Positions 52,723 through 60,679 of a stretch of 64,000 nt of DNA are shown here, piece after piece; positions within the stretch are counted from its first letter, which is position 1, and each line of letters begins with the position of its first letter. The notes under the pieces are model-generated. The model ran no database searches. It was not told where the DNA came from and saw nothing but the letters and a program-made list of their open reading frames with translations. The stretch covers positions 574,367 to 638,366 of the forward strand of contig JARVLF010000020.1 of the NCBI GenBank assembly GCA_030849465.1, written 5' to 3'. The position numbers and the translations under genes were made by a program. The DNA is from Moesziomyces globuligerus (taxonomy: Eukaryota; Basidiomycota; Ustilaginomycetes; Ustilaginales; Ustilaginaceae).

Positions 52723-52867
52723 TTCCAAGGGGGTCCCAAGTAGGGTTGGGATTTGACCACCTCTTTTTATGATGTTTATAGGTTCTTTAGGTCCCATTGA
52801 GCATATTCCTTGCTGAACCCTACTCAAGTTTATCAGTAGGTTGCGGAGATATGAGCCGAAGAAATTT
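52723..52867. repeat. subtelomeric 145-bp box, copy 1
   Basis: First of four copies of a conserved block beginning TTCCAAGGGGGTCCCAAG and ending GCCGAAGAAATTT, also at 59,310-59,433 (5' truncated), 62,388-62,532 and 63,499-63,643. It is followed at once by the telomere-like seed AGGGTTACAAGG, the same order as near the telomere. Confidence 0.9.
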
Positions 52868-52868
52868 A

Positions 52869-53034
52869 GGGTTACAAGGCAAACCCTGGGTAGGGGCAAC
52901 TGTCAAACATGCCACTTTCTATGCATAATATGATGGTACAAGATGCGTATAGCAATAGTCATTAAGTGACCCTACGCTTGTTCATTAAGAAAATGGGGCG
53001 TGACAGGTTGGCCAAAGTAGGGTTGGAGGGTAGG
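52869..53034. repeat. seed GGGTTACAAGG plus a diverged copy of the R sub-repeat
   Basis: The seed at 52,869-52,879 is followed by sequence sharing words in order with the telomere-proximal R repeat (CATTA..TGACCCTACGCT, CATAATAT, GGCCAAAGT). It is therefore an old, diverged copy of the same module, interrupted at about 53,035 by the retroelement. Confidence 0.55.
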
Positions 53035-53062
53035 TGTCAGGGGTCGCGTGCCCGAAATCCTT

Positions 53063-53169
53063 ATTCGGCGAGTGACGTGGACTCGGCAAATTATTTGACT
53101 CGTTCGGCGAGTGGCGTGGACTCGACGAATCGCTTGAGTTATTTGGCGAGTCGACGCGACTCAACGGAT
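53063..53169. repeat. palindrome cluster A (3 x 29-bp palindrome, 39-bp period)
   Basis: Copies at 53,063-53,091, 53,102-53,130 and 53,141-53,169. Each has an 11-bp left arm (consensus RTYCGNCGAGT), a 7-base variable centre (GACGTGG, GGCGTGG, CGACGCG) and an 11-bp right arm (ACTCGNCGRAY). Exactly 10 bp separate neighbours. Confidence 0.9.
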
Positions 53170-53550
53170 AGCGGCTGACCACTGTGAGCACCCCGTTCAG
53201 AGGTAGCGCGGCACGACTCGATTGGTGCAGACGCCTTTGGGCGTCGTGGGAATGACTTCCGCCTTTGCACGAGTGCTCGTAATGCTCAGACAGTTGTCGA
53301 GGCACTGGTGGAGGTTCCAGGGCCGCAGTGGAGGTACTGCCTACGGTGTAGGTGCCGTAGCGTCGATGGAGGTGTCGACGACGTCTGGAGCGGTGATACA
53401 ACACACACGCAAGTAGTAGCAACGCTCTGCGATTGCTACTGTGAGACGAACTGGTTGAAGACAGTGATACTGACGACTGATAACGACTGGTGATGTAAAG
53501 TAAAGTAGAGTGGATGGGGCGCAGCCCCATCGCACTCGATGAGTCGAAGC

Positions 53551-53556
53551 TATAAG
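53551..53556 (+). promoter_or_regulatory. TATA box in the putative LTR
   Basis: TATAAG followed by GTACTTGCCCTCACC, about 490 bp upstream of the plus-strand gene's ATG. Typical of an LTR promoter driving rightward transcription. Confidence 0.5.
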
Positions 53557-53808
53557 TACTTGCCCTCACCAGGAGGGCCAGCGTGTGGCAAGGTGCCGTC
53601 TCAGACGGCCCAGCCAGCATCCCATTGATGCAATGAGGTTTCGCCCACCTCCCCGAGCTCGGGCCTCCTCCTGTGCATACCTCCCTTTTGCACGTTGTGC
53701 TCGTTGCCCCCTGGGCCTACAAGCACCCCTCTCCTCCTCCCCTTCGTCTCCGAGCCGGGTACGTCCATCGTATGACCCGCTCATTGTTTTCCGGGGTCGC
53801 CGCAGGCC

Positions 53809-53876
53809 GTCCGTCGAGTGGGCCTCACTCGGCAAATTATTGACGGCATTCGTCGAGTGGCCTCCACTCGCCGGAC
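53809..53876. repeat. palindrome cluster B (2 copies, 39-bp period)
   Basis: Copies at 53,809-53,837 and 53,848-53,876 with centres GGGCCTC and GGCCTCC, and the same 10-bp gap as in cluster A. Confidence 0.88.
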
Positions 53877-54045
53877 CGCGACTTGGCGCGCTCGTAGCCC
53901 GTGCTACGGATTTTCGCCTGCGCCCTCCACACGTGCCTGCGTCGATCAGGGTCTGATCCAGGCCTGTAACACTACCCCCCTCGTAAGAGCCGAGCTCCGT
54001 CGAGGCCGTGTTCGTGTCTCTCCCTCCATCATCCCCTTCTTAACC

Positions 54046-55622
54046 ATGGCGCCCCCCAACGTGCGCTCCTCTCCGCGCGTGACTCGCGCCCGTGCTGCTG
54101 CCGCTCGCGCGGCCTCTGCCTCGCAGCCTCCGCCTCGCCCTGCCGACTCCTCGGCCGGGCCATCCGCTTCCTCGGCCCCCGTTGGGCCGGCATCCCCTCG
54201 CCGCTTGGCCTCCCCCGGGGCCGAGTCGACGCTGTCGAAGCGGCGCAAGGTCGCTTCGCGCCTGCGCCCGCGCGGCGCGTCTGCTTCGGCCGCGGAGTCA
54301 GCCCCCGTGCCGGCCGTCACCCTGCCGCCGCCGCGAGCTGCATCCGCCTTGGCCCCCAACTCCAGTGGCTGTGCGCCGCTGGAGGCCCTTTTCCTGGGCT
54401 CCCCGCCGTCCAGCGGCCTGGCTTCGGGCAGCCCCGCCCCGCTGTCGCCGCCCCGGAGCCCGGTGTACGCCCCTTGGTCGCCGCCCCCTGTGCCGGCCAG
54501 TCCGGCGCTGGCCTCCGAGCCGCGGTCGCCGTCGTACTCCCCGCCGTCCCCGACCGCGGAGGGCATGGCTGCGGCGGCCGAGGAGGCGCGTCTCAACCGC
54601 GAGCGTCGAGCTGCTGCGGTTGGGTTGTCGCTGGGGGAGCAGCTGGAGCGCTGGGGGGCCGTCTACGTGGTCCCCTCGTCCCCGGTGGCTGCTTCCGACG
54701 GCGTCAAGGCCGCCGTCCCCACGTCTCCCGGCCGCGCTGAGCCTTCCCCGCCCCTCGGTCGGTCTGCCACACCCGTCTTCGAGCGGGATGTGCAGCGACT
54801 GACGCCTCCCCCTCGGTGGGAGGTGCCTCGCACCCCGTCGCCGCCGCCCCCCGACCAACGCGAGCCGTTGCATGCCGAGATCATCGGCTGGGCGGGGCAG
54901 TACGAGGTTGCCGACTTATTGGTGCGCGTGGCCGAGGGTCGATACCCTCGGAACTGGCTCGTCGCGGCGGGCTCTAACGCCAAGCAGCGGCTACAGCGCA
55001 TCGTCATGATGCGCTTGACCGAGGGCTGCATGCCTTGGCCGAGTTGGCAGTGCCGCCGGTGCGCTGACCTGGGAGTCCCGTAAGTATTGTGCCCTGCTCG
55101 TGTCCTTGCCTTGGCGGTTGCTGACCTTCTCCTCTCCTTCACAGTTGCTTCCCCTCGGCGTTCCCCAACCCGTACGGGGAGCGTAGTCGCCTTCCGCGGG
55201 TGTGCACTCACTGCCACCTTGCCGACGTTGGCAACTGCAAGCGGAGCATTCGCGCCTTCCCCGGGATGGAGTACCCGGGCGACGGCACTCCCACGGGTCG
55301 CTCGCGCCAACGTGCCGAGCGTGCCAACTTGTCGGTGGCCGGTGCTCCCGGGCCAGGCGCCATTCGGTCGTACGACCGGATGACCATCCCGACCGAGACC
55401 TTCGGTTGGACCGTTGCGACCCGCCGAGTATTCCGGATCCAGGCGGCCCGCCTGCGCCTTCCCCTGCTGCGGGTGATGCTGCGCTTCTCGGAGTGTTGGC
55501 ACTCGCTATACTCGGAGCGTCAGCCGCACGAGTCCGTCGCCGTGTCTGGTGGGGCCCCTGACCCTATTGACGAGCCCGTCTTCCCTCCGGGCCCCAGCGA
55601 CGGCTCTTACATCGACATGTAG
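54046..55622 (+). CDS. retroelement-associated protein with Zn2Cys6-like cysteine cluster, 2 exons (gag-like position)
   Basis: Exon 1 is 54,046-55,079 and exon 2 is 55,145-55,622. The intron 55,080-55,144 (65 bp, GTAAGT...TTCACAG, phase 2) restores one frame of 503 codons. The N-terminal 250 residues are Ala/Pro/Ser-rich with several SPPSP-like words and basic patches (RKVASRLRPRG), probably disordered. Residues 280-345 look folded (AEIIGWAGQYEVADLLVRV). Cys336-x2-Cys339-x6-Cys346, then 18 residues, then Cys365-x2-Cys368-x7-Cys376 is the spacing of a GAL4-type Zn2Cys6 cluster with a lengthened linker; the intron splits it. It sits just right of the putative LTR, where gag would be, but no CCHC knuckle is present. 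It could be a gag-like protein, a DNA-binding accessory protein, or an antisense ORF of the minus-strand element. Function unknown. Confidence 0.65.
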
Positions 55623-55787
55623 CGACGTGAGATAATCCCAGCGTTTTGGCTCTTCTTGCTTGTGTGAGACTGTGACCTGTCCCCGTTGAGCTTGCCTGCG
55701 ACCAGCCTGAGCGAGCTTCTGGTCGTTGAGTCCCCTGGCTGTGTGCTTGTTGTTGCCCTCCTGGTCTTCGCGTCGGGCTGTTTCCCT

Positions 55788-55894
55788 ATCCGCCGAGTGA
55801 CGCGCACTCGGCGGATCGAGTTTGCAATTCGTCGAGTCGCCTCGACTCGCCGAATCATCCTGCAAATTCGTCGAGTCCGCTATACTCGCCAAAT
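55788..55894. repeat. palindrome cluster C (3 copies, 39-bp period)
   Basis: Copies at 55,788-55,816, 55,827-55,855 and 55,866-55,894. The first pairs perfectly except at arm position 6 (C opposite G orientation preserved). It lies between the 3' ends of the two opposing genes. Translated in one frame the cluster reads IRRVTRTRRI, IRRVASTRRI, IRRVRYTRQI, each followed by three linker residues. Confidence 0.92.
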
Positions 55895-57456
55895 CCTCTC
55901 TGAGCGCCCCCTCCGCCGCGCTCCTTCCCCGCCGCCTGTCTAGGCCCGTCCCCCCGCCAACTCCTCATACTCCCGGATGAGGTCTGGACAGCTGAGGAGG
56001 TCGGTGGGCTCCCAGGATGCTGCTTCCTCTGAGTAGCCGCGCCATAGGACCTTGTATTCGACCTGGCGGTTTCGGACGCGCTTGCCGATGATGGCCTCCA
56101 CCTCGTATTCGAGCTCTTCGTCCGGCAGAGGCGGTTCCACCGGTAGCAACCCGCGTTGAGGGAGCGCGCTGCTCTTGGCGGGCTCCAGCATCGAGACGTG
56201 GAAGACGTCATGCACACGGAGGCTTGCGGGCAAAGTGAGGCAATATGCCCGTCTGCCGATGCGTTCTTTCACCGGGAATGGGCCGGCGAACCTCGTATCG
56301 AGCTTGGGCGACGGCCTTTTGGTCATCCAGTTCTTTCGGTTGACGTAGACCAGGTCGCCCACCTTGAACTCGATGTCCTTGTGCTTGCGGTTGTATTGCT
56401 CGACCGCTCGGCGTTGTGCTTGCCGGATCTGGTCTTGCAGGTAGTGGAACCGCTCGCTGCCCTGCGCCAAGAACTCGGCCCGACTGGTGTCGTTTACGCC
56501 GAGCTTGGCCGGGATCTCCGGGTGGGACTTTGGGTTCCAGCCGTAGCACGCGAAGAAGGGCGAGACGCCGATGCTCGTGTGCACCGTGTTGTTGTAGACG
56601 AAAGCGGCCCCGCTGAGCAGGCTAGCCCAGTTGTTCTGCTGGTAGTTGCAGTACATGCGAAGGTACTGCTCCAGGACTTGGTTGACACGCTCCGTCTGAC
56701 CATCCGTCTGCGGGTGGTAGGCCGTGCTGAGTGAGTGCCTTGCTCCTAAGCTGCTGACGAACTCGCTCCAGGTCTTCGAGATGAACTGGCGTCCCCTGTC
56801 CGACACAATGTGGTCCGGGACGCCAAAGTGGGCAAACAAGTGAAGCTTGAGGAGCTCGGCGGTTTGCTCGGCTGTCGCTGTCTTGTGCGTCGGGGCGACA
56901 ACTGCATACTTGGTCAAGCGGTCGACGATTACCAAGATGGAGTCGTACCCGCTCGACAGCGGCAGGCCTTCGATGAAGTCCATCGATATGGAACCCCATG
57001 GCCGTTGCGGCGTTGCGAGTGGCTGCAGCAAGCCGTATGGCTTGTGTCTGGGCGCTTTGTATCTGGCGCAGACAGGGCAGCTCGCGACGTAGTCCGCTAT
57101 CCAGGTTGTCATGCCTGGCCACCAGTAGTGTCGACGTGCCAGGTGCAGCGTGGCGTCGCGGCCGACGTGGCCGGCCGCCACTCCGTCATGGCACTGCGAC
57201 ATTACCATGAAGCGAAGGTGCTCCACCGACAGCGACTGCTCGTCCACCTCGCGGGCGTGACGAGTCTTGCGGTCGGTGGTGCTACCTGGCATGGTTACCT
57301 TCGGCACTACCAACCGGCCTTCCTTGTACCACACTCCGTTCTTCTCCTCGAACGGTGTTTTGGCGTGCAGCTCGGCCAACTCTTTATCGAGCGGTTGGAA
57401 GGTCTTGGCGAGGCCTAGCAGTCCTTCCGAGGCAATATTGGCCATGGTCGGCGCGC

Positions 57457-57514
57457 GTCCGTCGAGTTCCGGTGACTCGGCGGACGTTCGTCGAGTTGCA
57501 AGGACTCGCCGAAT
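57457..57514. repeat. palindrome cluster D, two abutting copies inside pol
   Basis: Copies at 57,457-57,485 and 57,486-57,514 without a gap (58 bp in total), centres TCCGGTG and TGCAAGG. They lie in the Pol ORF between RNase H and integrase and encode PIRRVLATRRTSAES on the minus strand without breaking the frame. Confidence 0.9.
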
Positions 57515-59177
57515 TGGCTCGTTCTCTGCCGCAAATACGCAGGAGGGCAATAGTTGCCGCACGTTATGCTCGCGCTCCTCGCCTGCCGGCTCCATGTCGC
57601 GACGCCGAGTCAGGGCGTCAGGCTCGCCGGCCTTATCCCCTGGACGGTACTGTAACACGAAGTTGAAGTCTGCTAGCAACACCGCCCAGCGTGCCTGCCT
57701 GCCCGTGATGCGGCGTTGCGACTTGAAGTACTTGAGCGCCTCGTGGTCCGTGAGAATGACGAGCTGGCTAGGCAGCCCTGCAAGCATATGGCGCCACTGG
57801 GTGAGGCATGCCACAACTGCAAGAAGCTCCTTGTCATGGATCTCGTAGTTCTTCTCGGCGGGCGCCATCTTCCGCAAGTAGTATGCGACCGGGTGCCACC
57901 GGCCCTCGTGCTCCTGCTTCAGGACCCCGGCAATGGCAAAGTCGCTGGCGTCCGTCTCGAGCCGCGTTGGCAGGTGGTAATCGAAGTGTCTTAGCACTCC
58001 TGCCGTCGTGAACGCTTGTGTGAGCTTGTGGAAGGCCTGCTTGGCGTCTTCCGGCAGCTCGAACTTCTTGAAGCGTTCCGTTGGCTTCACCAGGGCCATG
58101 AGAGGCTTGGCGATCCGGGCGAAGTGGGCGATGAACCGTCGGTAGAAGTTCGCAAACCCAGGAAGCGCTGGATGTCGTGGATTGACTCCGGCATAGGCCA
58201 TTCCTTGACTGTGCGGACCTTCTCTGGGTCCATCTCAATCCCGGAGGGCTTGATGATGTACCCCAGGAATTCGACCGTGTTGGTGTGGAAAGCACACTTG
58301 GACAATTTGGCGAAGAGTCTGTGCTGCTTGAGCCTTGTGAGCACCTCTGTGACGTGTTTGATGTGCTCGTCCAGTGTGTCGCTGAAGATGAGGAAGTCGT
58401 CCAAGTACACCACCACATACACACCAATGATGTTGCGGTAGATGTGGTTGATGAACGACTGGAAGTGTGCTGGAGCATTTGCCAGGCCGAACGGCATCAC
58501 CAAGTACTCGTACAGCCCAAGCTGGGTCCCGAATGCCGTCTTCCATTCATCGCCACTTGAAATGCGAATCAGGTTGTAGGCTGCCTTGAGGTCCAGCTTT
58601 GAATAGATCTTGGCCCTGCGGAGGAGGAATAGCTGCTCCTCAATGAGCGGCAGTGGCGCGCGATTCTTGATCGTAATCTCGTTGAGCCCTCTGTAGTCGA
58701 CACAGAGACGAAGGCCGCCGTCTTTCTTGGGTACGAAGAGCACCGGTGACCGCGCCGGGCTCTTTGATGGCCGAATGAATCCCTTGGCAAGATTCTCGTC
58801 CAAGTACTTGCGGAGTTCTGCCATCTCCTTGGGCCCCTTGAGGTACAGCGGCCCTTGAGGGGGCTTGCTGCCCTCAACCAAGTCGATGCGGAGGTCATGA
58901 TCCGTATGAGGCGGTAGCCGGTCTGCCTCCACCTCGTCGAAGACGCCTCGCAGGTGCCTGTAAGGCTCTGGGATCTCTTCGACCGACACCGGCTTGTCGG
59001 GCTCCACCTCCATCTCCACCCCCTTGTCGGCTCCGGTGGGCACGAAACCGAACGCCGGGAGGGAATCCCATGGATCCTCTAGAAGCATGAACCCAATTGG
59101 ACCGTCTTCGACGGCTGCCTGCAGCAGGCGTTCGGCGGATACGAACTCGTGGCCGTGGTGCCTCGCCGAAATTTGGC

Positions 59178-59272
59178 GTTCGGCGAATGGGGTGGGCTCG
59201 GCGGACCGGGGCGGCAATTCGCCGAGTGAGCGCGACTCGGCGAACGAATGTGGAGGTTTGTCGAGTGGCCGC
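59178..59272. repeat. palindrome cluster E, two full copies and one cut at its centre by telomeric repeats
   Basis: Copies at 59,178-59,206 (centre GGGGTGG) and 59,217-59,245 (centre GAGCGCG), and a third left arm at 59,256-59,266 followed by six centre bases. The sequence then switches to TAGGGTTAGGG at 59,273. The 10-bp gaps are kept. The cluster lies in the open 5' end of the truncated pol frame. A degenerate further copy may exist near 59,130. Confidence 0.88.
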
Positions 59273-59297
59273 TAGGGTTAGGGTTAGGGTTACAAGG
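59273..59297 (+). repeat. interstitial telomeric repeat and GGGTTACAAGG seed
   Basis: TAGGGTTAGGGTTAGGGTTA at 59,273-59,292, overlapping the seed GGGTTACAAGG (59,287-59,297). Same orientation as the chromosome-end telomere, joined directly to the broken retroelement. Confidence 0.93.
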
Positions 59298-59309
59298 TGC
59301 GCCCCTTGG

Positions 59310-59446
59310 GGTTGGGATTTGACCACCTCTTTTTATGATGTTTATAGGTTCTTTAGGTCCCATTGAGCATATTCCTTGCTGAACCCCACTCAAGTTTATC
59401 AGTAGGTTGCGGAGATATGAGCCGAAGAAATTTGGCCGGGTGGCAA
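59310..59446. repeat. subtelomeric box, copy 2 (5' truncated)
   Basis: Matches the 145-bp box from GGTTGGGATTTGACC onward and continues through GGCCGGGTGGCAAAA as in the telomere-proximal copies. The first 20-25 bp of the box are missing. Confidence 0.88.
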
Positions 59447-60679
59447 AACGGGGTCTTCAAAAAGTGCTTGGATCTTGCCAGTGTCTTAATGAAAGATGCT
59501 TATAATGCTGAAAGAAGGCTGTATGCAAAGTTTCAGGAAGGTAGGTCAAGGGGTCATGGAGGTATGCCAGCTCCAAGTTGGTACGTGTAGGTGAAAAGTC
59601 AAACTCATCTCCAGCCAAAATGAGTGTCACCACACATCATCACACATCATTCTGGACAAGTTTGAGGTCAGTTACATGTGGTTATTTTTGGCCTTTCAAA
59701 ATTGCCTCAAATCTGTACTAATAGAAGTTGTAGAGCAGGTTGAGAGCTGCAGAATGCACTTGAGTTACGATTAAAGTTTAATCTGGGGGCCGTGATACGG
59801 GCCGTCAAAGTTGACACCCAGGATTCTCTCGGGGAAGAAAAAAAGTATGAGCATTTGTGTGGTGCCCATTCTGGGGTCAGGAACACATAGAAGAACCTCT
59901 AGGGAGTTGGTACACGCATGGGCAAGGTTGATATCTGGATGCGTTGCGGAGATACAGGGGGTCAAAGTTTGCTGAGCAGAGGTTCAGGGGTACCCCAAAG
60001 GTACTTTGAGGTAGGTTCCCAGTGGAGGTTAAACTTCAGCAAGCTGAAGTTGGGGGTACTTCAGCGGAGGTTGGGGGTACCTCAGCGGAGGTTGATGGAC
60101 GTTTGCAAGGTACCTTTTCCAACCAACCTAGCCTATTTCCAGGTTCAATGGCTAGCCTCAGTTGAGGTTGACCGAGGTTGGAGGGTACCCCCAACATACA
60201 TTGAGGTAGGTTCACAGCGGAAGTTGAACTTCAGCAAGCTGAAGTTGAGGGTACTTCAGTGGAGGTTTGTGTACATTTGCAGGGTACCTTTTGTGACCAA
60301 CCTCACCAACTTCCATGCCCAGCAATTGGTCTTGGTTGGGGTTGACCGAGGTTGGAACATACCTTCAACGTAGGTGGAATGGCAGATAAGGTACCTTGCA
60401 GAAGTACCCCCTGCAGTTGAACGTACGTTCCTTGTAGTACCTTTGTCCACCTTGAGTCCACCTTTGGTGAGCGTAGCCCTTGGTCAAAAGGTACCTTGAA
60501 TGTAGGTTGAGGTTCAGGTGGGGTACTTCAACATACGCTGGGAAGGTACGTTCTACATGGGAAAGGAACTTCATTGAGAGGAAAAATCCTCCATGGGGAG
60601 GATGAAAAAACCTCTGATGAAGCTCCACAGGAACTTCAAGAAGGTATCTACAAGTATGTACAGGGGAGGCTCAAGGTAC
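59447..60679. other. non-coding subtelomeric segment, GGTACC-rich
   Basis: No supported gene. From about 59,690 to 59,830 there are words shared with the R sub-repeat (GTTGTAGAGCAGGT, CCGTCAAAGTT), suggesting a decayed copy. From 59,990 the segment is rich in GGTACC words and contains a diverged tandem duplication (see next entry). The GGTACC enrichment continues through the OTU ORF to about 61,350. Confidence 0.5.
59994..60362. repeat. diverged tandem duplication, unit about 185 bp, with a conserved hairpin
   Basis: Two units (about 59,994-60,182 and 60,183-60,362) share in order GGGTACCCC, TTGAGGTAGGTTC, the hairpin AACTTCAG-CAAG-CTGAAGTT (60,032-60,051 and 60,227-60,246), GGGTACTTCAG, GGTACCTTTT, CCAACCT and GTTGACCGAGGTTGGA. 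The hairpin is perfectly conserved although the flanks have diverged. Confidence 0.75.

Larger units (their letters stand above)
53035..53971 (+). mobile_element. putative solo LTR of the retroelement
   Basis: Candidate LTR bounded by TGTCAGG at the left and TGTAACA at the right (TG...CA). It has a good core promoter (TATAAG at 53,551) oriented to the right, and interrupts a diverged subtelomeric repeat at its left edge. Palindrome clusters lie near both ends. No second copy exists in the window and no target-site duplication was found, so the boundaries are tentative. Confidence 0.4.
53035..59272. mobile_element. rearranged and truncated LTR retroelement region (Ty3/Gypsy chromovirus Pol plus opposing gene)
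   Basis: Composite element. A putative LTR (53,035-53,971) and a plus-strand intron-containing gene (54,046-55,622) face a minus-strand chromovirus Pol (55,940-59,272) that is cut at its 5' end by telomeric repeats. Five clusters of the same 29-bp palindrome occur in all parts, tying them together as one element or two related copies. No second LTR is present. The gene order cannot be that of an intact Ty3/Gypsy element, so inversion, nested insertion, or an antisense accessory gene must be assumed. Confidence 0.7.
55940..59272 (-). pseudogene. Ty3/Gypsy chromovirus Pol (RT, RNase H, integrase, chromodomain), 5' truncated and frameshifted
   Basis: Pol of a chromodomain-bearing LTR retrotransposon. 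Upstream frame (59,272 to about 58,156): RT with LRLCVDYRGLN, KLDLKAAYNLIRI, MPFGLANAP and active site YLDDFLIFSD. Downstream frame (to 55,940): RNase H (LETDASDFAIAGVL, EKNYEIHDKELLAVV, ILTDHEALKYF), integrase zinc finger (H-H-C-C ending CPVCARYK), catalytic core (SMDFIEGLP, VSDRGRQFIS, AYHPQTDGQTERVNQ) and a C-terminal chromodomain (YKVLWRGYSEEAASWEP). The switch is a single missing base in the AAA run at 58,154-58,156 (plus strand). Gag and protease are absent because telomeric repeats replace everything 5' of 59,272. Apart from these two lesions the domains look intact, so the copy is young. A tandem pair of palindromes lies in frame between RNase H and integrase. Confidence 0.93.

Noticed and set aside
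53063..55894. Reading the regularly spaced palindromes as a CRISPR array
   Set aside because: Eukaryotic nuclear DNA, only 10-bp spacers, variable repeat centres, and clusters of two or three; the regular period has other explanations.
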